Source: Rhodobacteraceae bacterium UBA6197 (GTDB lineage Bacteria > Pseudomonadota > Alphaproteobacteria > Rhodobacterales > Rhodobacteraceae). From it: DNA of 64,000 nt. Both the position numbers and the translations under genes were made by a program. Where the stretch lies: the NCBI GenBank assembly GCA_002422085.1, contig DISZ01000004.1:62001-126000 (forward strand), written 5' to 3'. Position 1 is the first letter of the stretch. Every line of letters begins with the position of its first letter. The notes under the pieces were generated by a model. It ran no database searches, was not told the origin of the DNA, and was given only the letters and a program-made list of their open reading frames with translations. Shown here one piece after another: positions 7,921-17,071 of this stretch.

Positions 7921-8976
7921 CTATTGGAACAGCACTTCGCCTGCGCCCGGCCCGACCTTGCCGACAACTGCGGCAGCGGCGTAGCCCTCGGCGTGAAGGG
8001 CCCGTGTCACATCGTCGGCGCTATCCGCGGCGACCGACACCAGCAGGCCGCCCGATGTTTGCGGGTCAGAGACGATGTCGCGCCAGACCGCAGAGACCTG
8101 CGGATCAAGCGCCACCGCGCCGCCAAAGCTTTTCCAGTTCCGCCCCGAGGCGCCGGTGACGTAGCCGCCTGACGCGAATTCCTTGGCGCGGGTGAAAAGC
8201 GGCAGCCGGTCGATCGCAAAGCGAATGGCAACGCCCGACCCACGGGCCATCTCCAGTGCATGGCCCGCCAAGCCAAAGCCCGTCACGTCCGTAATGGCGT
8301 GGACCTCGTCGCGCCGCGCGAGATCGGCACCGATCATGTTGAGCAAGGTCATCGAGGCAAGCATCTCGTCGTAGTCCGCCGTCGACAGCAGGTGATTGCG
8401 GTAGGCGGCCGTGTAAAGCCCGACGCCGATCCCCTTTGTCAGGATCAGCGCATCGCCCGGTCTGGCGGTGTCGTTGCGGCGGATCCGACTGTCGGGCGCG
8501 GTGCCGATCGCCACAAGACCATAGATCGGTTCGGCGGAATCGATCGAATGGCCACCGGCCACCGGAATACCGGCTGCGGCGCAAACCTCGGCGCCGCCGT
8601 CGAGGATCCGGCGGGTGTCCGCGACCGACACCTTTCCCAACGGCATGCCAAGCAGCGCCAGCGCCATGATCGGCGTGCCGCCCATCGCGTAGATATCGGA
8701 CAGCGCATTGGTGGCCGCGATCCGGCCGAAATCGCCCGGATCGTCCACCATCGGCATGAAGAAATCGGTGGTGGCGATGATGCAGGTGCCGTTGTCCAGC
8801 CGCCAGACTGCGGCATCGTCGTTCGAGCCGTTGCCAACAAGAAGCTGCGGAAACGCGGCGGCGGCGGGGTTTGCGGCGATCAGATCGCGCAGCACCTCGG
8901 GCGAAAGCTTGCAGCCGCAGCCGCCACCATGGGCAAGCTCGGTCAGGCGTGGCGCGGGGGTCTCGAGTGTGGTCAT
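7921..8976 (-). CDS. selD: Selenide, water dikinase SelD
   Basis: A 351-residue selenophosphate synthetase that makes selenophosphate from selenide and ATP. The N-terminal glycine-rich loop GGGCGCKLS carries C20 and K23, equivalent to C17 and K20 of the E. coli enzyme, so this is the cysteine form. The nucleotide-binding segments GNGSNDDAAVW, DFFMPMVDDP, NALSDIYAMGG and GGHSIDSAEPIYG are all intact. The ATG at 8976 was chosen because it directly precedes family homology; the open frame continues upstream only through unrelated sequence. No selA, selB, tRNA-Sec or selU is visible in the window. Confidence 0.95.
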   Translation of the reverse strand: MTTLETPAPRLTELAHGGGCGCKLSPEVLRDLIAANPAAAAFPQLLVGNGSNDDAAVWRLDNGTCIIATTDFFMPMVDDPGDFGRIAATNALSDIYAMGGTPIMALALLGMPLGKVSVADTRRILDGGAEVCAAAGIPVAGGHSIDSAEPIYGLVAIGTAPDSRIRRNDTARPGDALILTKGIGVGLYTAAYRNHLLSTADYDEMLASMTLLNMIGADLARRDEVHAITDVTGFGLAGHALEMARGSGVAIRFAIDRLPLFTRAKEFASGGYVTGASGRNWKSFGGAVALDPQVSAVWRDIVSDPQTSGGLLVSVAADSADDVTRALHAEGYAAAAVVGKVGPGAGEVLFQ

Positions 8977-9761
8977 GTCGGTCTCTTGTTGGGTGCACCG
9001 TCTTTTAGACTGCCTTGACGCAAACGCATAGTGGCGATGGCGCGGGCCCGAAACGTGACATCTTGGCCGCCCATGGCTTTCCGGCGTCACGAAACCATGC
9101 GCGGGCGCCCGCGGGAATTCGGCTCGCAGCGTCCGAGGCGCGTCGCCCACGACCTTTGGCACCGTCTCCGCCCGGTGGCGGTGGTGGCCGTCTCGGGTGC
9201 CCGTGCCGCGGCCATGCCCAAGCCCTTGCCCTGCGTTGCCGCCTGCGCCGGGCGCCAGCGCGGCGGGCAGCGATGGAGAGGGCAAAGACCGCTGCTTGCC
9301 GTTTTGCCCCAAAGCCACACTTGTTGGACCGCGCCGCAGGTTCAACAGGGCAGCGCAACGCCGTCGACGCCGGGGCCGACCCGGTCAGATGCCGCTCTGC
9401 CGTGCGCAGGCGCGCCGCCACGGGCCTGGTGTCGGGTGGGTCGATCGAGGACCCGACGACGCCCGCGCAAAGATCGTCAGATGCCCGGATCGCAGAATGA
9501 GAACTCTGCGCGTGCCCGCCGCGCAGGATCAGATACGACATCTCCCGCGCCGAACCTGTGCCGGCTCCGACGTGCGACAACCGGGCTGGCCGCCCCTTCG
9601 GTTGTCATGGCGTGGTCGCCGTTCTGTTGCCGCACGGCAAGTTGGGCCCCTTTGCAAGTCTTGCGCGCAAACCTGCCGGGTCTTGTCGCCACGGAAGATG
9701 AGCGCTCGCGATCAGGCCAATTTCTGCGTCGAGCCCTTCGCCCGCGGTTGTCCTTGTCCGG
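8977..9761. other. Intergenic region of about 785 bases without recognisable gene
   Basis: This lies between selD and the araC-type gene. Long frames exist on both strands because of the high GC content, but their translations are low-complexity (runs of R, P and A) and resemble no family. I looked for a selC (tRNA-Sec) and did not see one. Confidence 0.5.
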
Positions 9762-10634
9762 CTACCAGCCACCCGCACGGCGAAAGGCGCTGGGCGGCTG
9801 TCCGGTCAGCCGGGCGAAATCGCGGCTGAAGTGATAGGGGTCGCCATAGCCGCAATCGGCGGCGACGACGGCGATCTTGGCGTCGGTGCCGACCAGCAGG
9901 CCCTTGGCGGCATGGATCCGTTCGCGCCGCAGCCATTCTATCGGCGCGGCACCGTGCGCCTGCCGGAAACGCCGATGCAATTGCGCGGGGCTGAGATTCG
10001 CCAGATCCGCCAGATCCGCGATGTGCCAGACTTGCGCCAGCCCGCCTCGCATCCGTGCGGCCAGCGCGGCCATGCTGGCGTCCGGCGCGCTGGCCTCGTC
10101 CACGCTTGCCGCTCTTGCGCGAACCAGAAAACCGACAAGCCGGGCGACTGCGACGTTGTTCTCTGCGGCAGTGGTTGGATCTGGGTTTTGCAACTGGTCG
10201 ATAGCCGTGACGAACACGTCCCGCATCCGGCCGACATCGGCCACCGGTAGCAGCGGAGCCTCGTCGGCATGAAGGGCTGCGAACAACGCCTCCAGCCCAT
10301 GGCCCTGAACACCCAACCACAAATAGCGCCATGGCGTCGTGCCCGGCACACAGCCGTGTGCGTATTGCCGCGAGGTATCAAGCCAGACCAGATTTCCCGG
10401 CTGAACCCTGAACGCGCGTTTTCCCAGCCGTATCAGTCCAACCCCGGAGATCGGCAGGATCAGCACATGCTGGTTGAACCTCTGCCGCACAAGCGGCATG
10501 TCGGCGCGCGCGGTCGTCCGCCCGGCGGCCTTGATGCGGTAGGGCAGCATTGCGCCAAGACCGTCGGGGCGATCAAACCAGATCCCGTCGGCCATCGCGG
10601 CGTCGCAAATGCGTTCCTCGCCCTGACGTGTCAT
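9762..10634 (-). CDS. AraC family transcriptional regulator
   Basis: A 290-residue regulator with an N-terminal cupin-like sensing domain (FNQHVLILPISGVGLIRLGKRAF ... PGNLVWLD) and a C-terminal double helix-turn-helix (IADLADLANLSPAQLHRRFRQAHG and IAVVAADCGYGDPYHFSRDFARLTGQPPSAFRR). The ATG at 10634 has a purine-rich site (AAGAGGA) in front; another ATG at 10676 would add 14 residues. It is divergent from yjjI with about 110 bases between the starts. An 11-bp palindrome (TGGCAATGCCA, 10678-10688) there is a possible operator. It probably controls the glycyl radical enzyme operon. Confidence 0.9.
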   Translation of the reverse strand: MTRQGEERICDAAMADGIWFDRPDGLGAMLPYRIKAAGRTTARADMPLVRQRFNQHVLILPISGVGLIRLGKRAFRVQPGNLVWLDTSRQYAHGCVPGTTPWRYLWLGVQGHGLEALFAALHADEAPLLPVADVGRMRDVFVTAIDQLQNPDPTTAAENNVAVARLVGFLVRARAASVDEASAPDASMAALAARMRGGLAQVWHIADLADLANLSPAQLHRRFRQAHGAAPIEWLRRERIHAAKGLLVGTDAKIAVVAADCGYGDPYHFSRDFARLTGQPPSAFRRAGGW

Positions 10635-10746
10635 TGTCCGATCCTCTTGTCTTTGGATGAGAGGATTATCCATCATTTGGCAATGCCAGTCTATTCCCTT
10701 GGCCTCTTCTTGCTTTTACGTTTGCGACAAATCCCCGGAGGACACC

Positions 10747-12282
10747 ATGTTCGACGCCAACGACAAGCTACGTGACATCGTCAATGACCCGACCCTGAGC
10801 CCGGCGCAAAAGGCCCGTTTTTTGTCGCTCGAGGCCGAGAACAGCCTGTCCTATCCGCTGCTTGACGCCGCAACCCGTGCCGCCCTCGATGATCGGGTGA
10901 TCTGCGACATGTATGAGGGCAACGCCCCCTACAAGCCGCGGTATGTGTTGCCCGACTATGCGGTCGTGCTGGCAAAGGGCAGCGACTGGCTGGAGCTGCC
11001 GGCACCGCAAGACCTTGACGAGGCGATCAGCACGCTGATGATCGCCTATCATCACACGCCCTCGGTGACGGGGATGCCGGTCTATCTCGGGGCGATCGAC
11101 GCGCTGTTGCTGCCTTTTTGCGAGGGTGTCACCGACGAGGATCTTTACCGAAAGATAAAGCTGTTCTGGCGCTATCTCGACCGGGTGCTGCCCGATGCCT
11201 TCATGCATGCCAACATCGGACCGGCCGACAACCGCGTCGCCCGCGCGATCTTGCGTGCGGATGTGGAACTGCAGCAGATCGCGCCCAACCTGACGCTGCT
11301 CTACGATCCCGAAACCAGCGGCGAGGATTTGCTGGCGGGGGCGATCGACAATATCGTCGCCTGCTCCAAGCCGCATATCGCCAATCACCCGATACATGCC
11401 GAAACCTTTGATGCGCGCGGCTATGGCATCGTCAGTTGCTACAATGCCTTGCCGGTTGGCGGCGGCGCATCGACGCTGGTGCGGCTCAATCTGCGCGAAG
11501 TGGCCGCCAGGGCGCAAAGCGAGGCCGATTTCCTGCACCGCGTGCTGCCGCACTACATGGATCTGGCCTTTGATCTGATGCGGGCGCGGATCGACTATCT
11601 CTACAGCCAGTCGCATTTCTTCGACAGTTTTCTGGTGACAGAGGGCTGGATCGACCGCGACCGCTTTACCGCGATGTACGGCGTCTTTGCGATGGCCGAG
11701 GCGGTGGATCTGTTGCAGGACAAGGCCGGGCAACCGGGCCGTTACGGCCATGATGACGCGGCCAATGCGCTGGGCCTGCGGATCACCGAGGCCTTGGCCG
11801 CGCGGGTCGCCGCCGAGCCGCTGGACAATGTCTGGCGCGGCCGGGCCATGCTGCATGCGCAAGCGGGTCTGTCCACCGATACCGGCCTCACTCCGGGTAT
11901 TCGGATCGCCTATGGCCAAGAGCCCGACCCGGTGACCCATGTCCGCGCACTGGCGCCACAGCACCGCCACTATGCCTCGGGTGTTTCCGAGATCCTGACG
12001 CTGGATGAGACGATCCGCGCCAATCCGACGGCCTTGGTGCAATTGTGCAAGGGCGCGCTGGCCAGCGGTTTTCGCGAGTTCACCGCCAACGTCGCCGGCA
12101 ACGATCTGGTGCGGGTCACCGGCTACATGATCCGCCTGTCGGATGTGCGCCGCCACGACGCCGCCATGGGCTCGCGGACCAACACGACCGCGCTGGGGGC
12201 CGAGGCGGCCCGGTTGACCGCCATTCTCAGCCGCAAACCAAGGGTGGTGGGCCATGAGCGGCATCCGGGCTACGGTCAGTAA
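10747..12282 (+). CDS. yjjI: YjjI family glycyl radical enzyme
   Basis: A 511-residue glycyl radical enzyme close in length to E. coli YjjI. The candidate thiyl cysteine is C231 in GIVSCYNALPVGGG, and the radical glycine is G459 in RVTGYMIRLSD near the C-terminus. Such enzymes need strict anaerobiosis because oxygen cleaves the chain at the glycine. I know of no firmly established reaction for YjjI. The ATG at 10747 follows a good ribosome binding site (CGGAGG). The 3' end overlaps yjjW by 29 bases, so the two are co-expressed. YjjI is best known from gammaproteobacteria, so transfer is possible. Confidence 0.92.
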   Translation: MFDANDKLRDIVNDPTLSPAQKARFLSLEAENSLSYPLLDAATRAALDDRVICDMYEGNAPYKPRYVLPDYAVVLAKGSDWLELPAPQDLDEAISTLMIAYHHTPSVTGMPVYLGAIDALLLPFCEGVTDEDLYRKIKLFWRYLDRVLPDAFMHANIGPADNRVARAILRADVELQQIAPNLTLLYDPETSGEDLLAGAIDNIVACSKPHIANHPIHAETFDARGYGIVSCYNALPVGGGASTLVRLNLREVAARAQSEADFLHRVLPHYMDLAFDLMRARIDYLYSQSHFFDSFLVTEGWIDRDRFTAMYGVFAMAEAVDLLQDKAGQPGRYGHDDAANALGLRITEALAARVAAEPLDNVWRGRAMLHAQAGLSTDTGLTPGIRIAYGQEPDPVTHVRALAPQHRHYASGVSEILTLDETIRANPTALVQLCKGALASGFREFTANVAGNDLVRVTGYMIRLSDVRRHDAAMGSRTNTTALGAEAARLTAILSRKPRVVGHERHPGYGQ

Positions 12283-13120
12283 GATCCTGACCTTTTCTTG
12301 TGTGGACGGCCCCGGCAACCGCCTGGTGCTGTTCTTGCAGGGATGCAACTTTGCCTGTCCGGGCTGCCACAATCCCCATACGATCGGCATCTGCGATGAT
12401 TGCGGCGATTGCATCCCGGCCTGCCCGCAAGAGGCGCTGTCGCTGGCCGGTGGCCGCATCGCCTTTGACCCCACCGCCTGCGATCAATGCGATGCTTGCC
12501 TGCGGGCCTGCCCGATCAGCGCCAATCCGATGGTGCAGCATCTGGATGTGGCAAAGGTGTTGGCGCTGATCCGTGACAACCGCGACTTCCTGACCGGCAT
12601 CACCGTTTCGGGGGGCGAGGCGACGCTGCAGCTGAAATTCGTCATCGCGCTGTTCACGGCGATCAAATCCGCCGCCGATCTGGCCGGGCTGACCTGTTTT
12701 GTCGATACCAACGGCCATCTTGGCGCCGAGGCCTGGGCGCGGCTGCTGCCGGTTACCGATGGCGTGATGCTGGATATCAAGGCTTTTGCCGCCGACCGTC
12801 ACCGCCTGCTGACCGGGCGTGACAATGACCGAAGTCTGGCCTCGGCCCGGATCGTGCAGGCGGCGGGAAAGCTTTATGAGGTGCGCTATCTGATGGTGCC
12901 GGGCATGAACGATTCTGACGCGGAAATTGCGGCGCTGATCGGGCTGGCGCGGGACTTGGGCGATGAACTCAGGGTCAAGCTGAATGCCTATCAGCATCAC
13001 GGCGTCAGGGGCCCGGCGCTTGATTGGCCGAAAATGCCGCGCGACGGGGTCGAGGCCGCCGCCGCACGGCTGCGCGCCGCCGGTTTGACCGAGGTGGTGA
13101 CGCCGGTGGTCTATCCTTGA
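12254..13120 (+). CDS. yjjW: YjjW family glycyl radical enzyme activase (radical SAM)
   Basis: A 288-residue radical SAM enzyme that installs the glycyl radical on its partner. The SAM cluster motif is C31-x3-C35-x2-C38 in QGCNFACPGCHNP. It is followed by an inserted ferredoxin-like domain with two further 4Fe-4S sets (C47, C50, C53, C57 and C76, C79, C82, C86), and then GITVSGGEAT, the glycine-rich SAM-binding loop. Its sequence follows E. coli YjjW closely over the whole length. It overlaps the yjjI gene by 29 bases. Confidence 0.94.
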   Translation: MSGIRATVSKILTFSCVDGPGNRLVLFLQGCNFACPGCHNPHTIGICDDCGDCIPACPQEALSLAGGRIAFDPTACDQCDACLRACPISANPMVQHLDVAKVLALIRDNRDFLTGITVSGGEATLQLKFVIALFTAIKSAADLAGLTCFVDTNGHLGAEAWARLLPVTDGVMLDIKAFAADRHRLLTGRDNDRSLASARIVQAAGKLYEVRYLMVPGMNDSDAEIAALIGLARDLGDELRVKLNAYQHHGVRGPALDWPKMPRDGVEAAAARLRAAGLTEVVTPVVYP

Positions 13121-13695
13121 AATCGGCTCAACCCTTGGCCGCCGCGATGTCGCGTGTCGCTGGGTTCAAGAGATCGACCGTCTGCAATGCCCTCGCGTCA
13201 TGACACTGGCCCGCGACATCGGCACCGCGACCGTGGCGCCATGATCGAACGACCTGACCATGAGGAACCTGGCGACGACAATTCCCGAGCCCGGACAGAT
13301 ACCCCCCAAAAGGCCGAGGCATCACGTTGGATCGATCCGTCGAGCCGCATTTCCGCTTTGGTGAGTGCGCGCCGCCATCTTGACCAATCGTCAGATCAGC
13401 GCAGACCCCGCGACGGTCGCCTATCATGGCAAGGATCACCGCAGCGCGCCGGTCGATCGGCAATAGACCCCGTTGCTGGCGTGACAACATCCGGGTCGCG
13501 CCGACGCTCAGGCTTTTCGGGATGTCAGGGTGTGCCCGGGCTGGCCATGGGGTGGGCAATGCGACTTGCCTTTTTGCCGCGGGAAACGCTGGGTTTGAAC
13601 GGCGCGGCGGCGTCGATCTGGGATTGCCTCTTGATCTGACAGCGCGACCCTGTTGCGCCGCGCCGCAAATCAACCGCATGGCCCCGATCGGCAGA
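13121..13695. other. Intergenic region without recognisable gene
   Basis: 575 bases between the convergent yjjW and atpG genes. A 771-base open frame runs through on the minus strand into the atpG antisense, but its translation resembles nothing I recognise. It may be decayed mobile DNA; I could not assign it. Confidence 0.45.
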
Positions 13696-14544
13696 TCAGC
13701 GCGCCACGCCCTTGGACGCGGTGCCGGTGCCAAGCTCGATGATTTCTGCCGTGATCGCCTCTTGCCGGACCCGCCGCAGCGTCGCCTGAAACGTCTCCAG
13801 CTCGCGCGCGATCTGGCTTCCGGCGGCGGACATGGCTTCCATCCGGGCCTCGTTTTCGGCTGCGAAAGCGTGCAGCGCAGCCTTGCAGACCAGCGCATGA
13901 AAAAAGTCTCGACCCAGGCTGTCGATCAGGGACTCGCCAGAAACCTGCATCAACGGACGGTCGCGCAAGGGCGACGGCAGGCCAGAAAGATCGAGTGGAA
14001 AAAGAGCCCGCCGCCGGATCGCCGGTCGCCCGGACTCCCAACCGGTGAAGATCACGTCAAGGCGGTCGAGCTTGTGCTGGCCTACGTGCTTGTAGATTGC
14101 ATTGGTAATCGCGTCGGCCAGCTTGGGGATGCCGGGTGTGTGCGATGGCAGGGCGGCGGTCCACACCGGCGTGATCCCGCGCGCCATGGCGACAGAGAGC
14201 CCCCGCGTGCCGATCAGGAACAGCGTCTCCGGGTCGAGATCGTCGCTGATACTGTCGAGGACACGCTCGGTGAAAGCGCCGGCAAACCCCTGCTCGGCAC
14301 CAAAGACCAGCAGGCCGGCCTTGCCGGTTTCTGCGTCGGTCATTGCCTTGGCCGCCGGGGCGTCTGGCCCGATGGCGGCCGACAACGCCGCTGCGATGGT
14401 CGCCGTATAGCTGTCGATCGGCACGACCTGAGTGCGGGCAAGGCGCGCACGGGCGGCGGCGATCCCTTTCATGGCATTCACCACGGCCCCCAACTGACGG
14501 ATGCCGTCGATCCGGGCGCTGATATCGGCCAGCCGTTCCGTCAT
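13696..14544 (-). CDS. atpG: N-ATPase subunit gamma
   Basis: A 282-residue central-stalk subunit. The N-terminal helix (MTERLADISARIDGIRQLGAVVNAMKGIAAAR) and the C-terminal helix (ENEARMEAMSAAGSQIARELETFQATLRRVRQEAITAEIIEL) are the paired coiled coil that turns inside the alpha/beta hexamer. It is the last gene of the nine-gene operon, the expected place for atpG in N-ATPases, and overlaps atpA by 4 bases. Confidence 0.93.
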   Translation of the reverse strand: MTERLADISARIDGIRQLGAVVNAMKGIAAARARLARTQVVPIDSYTATIAAALSAAIGPDAPAAKAMTDAETGKAGLLVFGAEQGFAGAFTERVLDSISDDLDPETLFLIGTRGLSVAMARGITPVWTAALPSHTPGIPKLADAITNAIYKHVGQHKLDRLDVIFTGWESGRPAIRRRALFPLDLSGLPSPLRDRPLMQVSGESLIDSLGRDFFHALVCKAALHAFAAENEARMEAMSAAGSQIARELETFQATLRRVRQEAITAEIIELGTGTASKGVAR

Positions 14545-16094
14545 GCCGGGTCCGGTGCCGTGGCGGCAGCGGTCGCGTCGGTCGTGCCGCCGGACAAGGA
14601 TGCGGCCAGACGGCCAAGCGCGGCCATCAGGCCCTCGTGCGTCTTGGGGTCGAGCTTGCCGGTCTCGGACAGGGTGCTCAGTGCGGCGGCGGCGTCCCGG
14701 TTCAGTGCGGCGGGCAAGGCCGCACGAAACGCCGCGACAGCCGCGAGCGGCAAGGGATCAAGCAGCCCCGATTGAACGGCCAGCATCAGGGCAACCTCGT
14801 CGGCAAGGCGGAAAGGCGCATTCTGGGGCTGACGCAGGATCTCTCGGATCCGCGCGCCGCGCGTCAGTTGCTTGCGCACGCGGCCCTCGGGCATGCCGCC
14901 AAAACGGGTAAAGACCTCGAGTTCCAGAAACTGCGCATAGTCCAGACGCAACGTGCCCGCCGCCTCGCGCAAACAGGGGGCTTGCGTCTTGCCACCCACG
15001 CGGCTGACGCTAAGCCCCACATCCACGGCCGGTTTCTGCCCCTGGTGAAACAGGGCTGCATCCAGCACGATCTGGCCGTCGGTGATCGAGATCAGGTTGG
15101 TCGGGATATAGGCCGACAGGTTGCCCGAATCCGTCTCGGCAATCGGCAGGGCGGTCAGCGAACCGCCGCCGCGCGCCTTCGACAGCTTGGCCGCGCGTTC
15201 CAGCAGGCGCGCATGAACGTAGAACACATCGCCCGGATAGGCCTCGCGCCCCGGAGACTGCCGGGTCAGCAGCGCGATCTCGCGGTGGGTGGCGGCGTGT
15301 TTCGACAGATCGTCGATCACGATCAGCGCATGCTGCCCCTTGTCGCGGAAATATTCGGCCATGGTCATGCCCGCATAGGGCGCGATCCATTGCAGCCCCG
15401 GCGCAGAGGCCGAGCCCGCGACCAGAACGATACAGCGTTCGAACGCACCCCGTGCCTTCAGCGCGTCAATGGCCCGCCGCACGCTGGAGGTCTTTTGCCC
15501 CACCGCGACATAGATGCAGATCATGTCGCTGTCGCGCTGGGCGATCAGCGTGTCTATCGCCAGTGTCGTCTTGCCGGTCGAATGGTCGCCGACGATCAGC
15601 TCGCGCTGGCCCTGGCCAAGCGCGAAAAGCGTGTCCACCACGACGACCCCGGACTGCACCGGTTCGGTCACGAGGTCGCGTTCGATGATCGACGGGGCAG
15701 GGCGTTCGATCGGCAAACGCGTCTCGGCCTCGATCGCGCCCTTGCCGTCGAGCGGGCGGCCCAGCGGGTCCACAATCCGCCCCAAGAGCGCCTCGCCAAC
15801 CGGCACGCTGACCACCTCGCCGGTGCCAAAGACCGCAGCGCCCGCCTCGACGTCGCGCGTGGTGTCCAGCATCACGCAACCGATCAGGTCGGGGTCCAGA
15901 ACCCGCGCGAACCCGACCTGGCCGTTCTGGAACCGCAAGACCTCGTCCAACCGCACAGTATCCAGCCCCGAGATCATCGCGACACCGTCGCCGATCTCTT
16001 CGACGCGCCCTTTGTGTTGGGCGTGCGGGCCAAGCGTGGTGCGGCCCAAGGCGTCGCGCGCGGCGGCAAGCCAGTCAGGCGCGTCAGATTGCAT
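14541..16094 (-). CDS. atpA: N-ATPase subunit alpha
   Basis: A 517-residue non-catalytic subunit of the F1 headpiece. It has the beta-barrel N-terminal domain, the P-loop GDHSTGKT (residues 169-176), the segment VGQKTSSVRRAIDAL, and the motif ALPIAETDSGNLSAYIPTNLISITDGQI typical of alpha subunits. It starts 11 bases inside the atpF gene. The order atpF-atpA-atpG without a delta gene is characteristic of N-ATPases. Confidence 0.95.
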   Translation of the reverse strand: MQSDAPDWLAAARDALGRTTLGPHAQHKGRVEEIGDGVAMISGLDTVRLDEVLRFQNGQVGFARVLDPDLIGCVMLDTTRDVEAGAAVFGTGEVVSVPVGEALLGRIVDPLGRPLDGKGAIEAETRLPIERPAPSIIERDLVTEPVQSGVVVVDTLFALGQGQRELIVGDHSTGKTTLAIDTLIAQRDSDMICIYVAVGQKTSSVRRAIDALKARGAFERCIVLVAGSASAPGLQWIAPYAGMTMAEYFRDKGQHALIVIDDLSKHAATHREIALLTRQSPGREAYPGDVFYVHARLLERAAKLSKARGGGSLTALPIAETDSGNLSAYIPTNLISITDGQIVLDAALFHQGQKPAVDVGLSVSRVGGKTQAPCLREAAGTLRLDYAQFLELEVFTRFGGMPEGRVRKQLTRGARIREILRQPQNAPFRLADEVALMLAVQSGLLDPLPLAAVAAFRAALPAALNRDAAAALSTLSETGKLDPKTHEGLMAALGRLAASLSGGTTDATAAATAPDPA

Positions 16095-16821
16095 TCTTCA
16101 GGTCTTTCTGAATCGCTGCGAGGTCCGCCTGCCAGCTGTTGCGCAACACGAAATGCGGCGTGCGAAGCTCAAAACCGGCAATCAGATCGGGGTCGGTCAC
16201 GAAGTTCAGTTCGGGCGCCCCGCCAAGCGCTTTTCCCACCGCATTTGCGACTTTTGCCTTGGCCGCCGCGTCGAGATCGACCGCGCTGAGCAGATCGACG
16301 CGGGTTTCTGCCTTGAGCAGCGCCGCGCGATCCTTTGGCGGCATCTGGTCGATTGCCGTGACAAGCAGGTGAAGAAACGCGGCCTGAACCTCGGCCGTTT
16401 CCAGCCGCCCCAGAAGCTTTCGGGCGATGTCCACGGCAAGCGCGGCAGATGCAGCCGCAGCCTTGGCCCGCGCGGCATCGGTCTCGCGTGCGGCTGTGGT
16501 CTGCGCGGCCTTCAAAAGCGTCTTCGCCTGACGAGAGGCGTCCGCCAGTGCCGCCTTCGCGGCAGCCTCTGCCTTGCGGGTGGCTTCGCTCAGCAGCGCC
16601 TCGCGTTCCGCCGCCATCCCGGCGCGGGTCGTGCCTACCTCGGCGAGCGCCGCAGCGGCGCTGTCATGGGCCGTCTTTGCATCGTTCAGCATTGTTTGCA
16701 CCACGTCTTGCCGCCGCGCGATGGCCTCTGCCACCGGGCGCCAGAACACGCGCGAAAGCAGCCAGACCAGGATCAGAACGTTGACCGCCTGCAACCCGAG
16801 TGTCCACCAGTTGATCGTCAT
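16084..16821 (-). CDS. atpF: N-ATPase subunit b, elongated form
   Basis: A 245-residue peripheral stalk subunit: one membrane helix (about residues 3-24, NWWTLGLQAVNVLILVWLLS), a long alanine-rich coiled coil to about 150, and a C-terminal globular part. That part ends with FVTDPDLIAGFELRTPHFVLRNSW, which resembles the conserved end of F-type delta subunits. No separate delta gene is present, so this subunit probably covers both roles. The ATG at 16821 gives the correct membrane helix; four bases separate it from atpE. Confidence 0.92.
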   Translation of the reverse strand: MTINWWTLGLQAVNVLILVWLLSRVFWRPVAEAIARRQDVVQTMLNDAKTAHDSAAAALAEVGTTRAGMAAEREALLSEATRKAEAAAKAALADASRQAKTLLKAAQTTAARETDAARAKAAAASAALAVDIARKLLGRLETAEVQAAFLHLLVTAIDQMPPKDRAALLKAETRVDLLSAVDLDAAAKAKVANAVGKALGGAPELNFVTDPDLIAGFELRTPHFVLRNSWQADLAAIQKDLKNAI

Positions 16822-16825
16822 GCGC

Positions 16826-17071
16826 TCATCCCAGCAACGGGTTGGCGAAAAGCAGCAACAGCGCAATGACCAGACAATAGATCGCCGTTGTCTCGATCAT
16901 CGCGAGCCCGACGAACAACGTGCGCGAAATCGTGTTTGCGGCCTCGGGTTGTCGCGCGATGGCATCCATCGCGGCGGCAACGGCGCGGCCTTCGGCCAGC
17001 GCCGGGCCCAAGGCGCCGAAGGCCACGGCAAAGGCGGCACAGACAATGCTGGTCAGACTGAGATAGTCCAT
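16826..17071 (-). CDS. atpE: N-ATPase subunit c (rotor ring)
   Basis: An 81-residue two-helix proteolipid. Helix 1 holds E27 in GPALAEGRA and helix 2 holds E60 in AMIETTAIY, so there are two carboxylates in the ion-binding region, with T61 and Y65 positioned like the sodium ligands of Ilyobacter tartaricus. This double-carboxylate pattern is a hallmark of N-ATPase rings. Sodium transport was proposed for the family, although proton binding has been argued for at least one member. The start overlaps the atpB stop (TGATG). Confidence 0.94.
   Translation of the reverse strand: MDYLSLTSIVCAAFAVAFGALGPALAEGRAVAAAMDAIARQPEAANTISRTLFVGLAMIETTAIYCLVIALLLLFANPLLG

Noticed and set aside
8977..9761. 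Possible tRNA-Sec (selC) near selD
   Set aside because: No tRNA-like arms with a TCA anticodon or a TTCGA loop could be assembled on either strand by eye.
13128..13898. Possible decayed transposase on the minus strand after yjjW
   Set aside because: I compared it by eye with IS3 and IS5 transposase landmarks and found no convincing block.
13426..14775. Open frame of 449 codons on the plus strand
   Set aside because: It is antisense to atpG and atpA and has no protein-like features; high GC content removes stop codons from the opposite strand.
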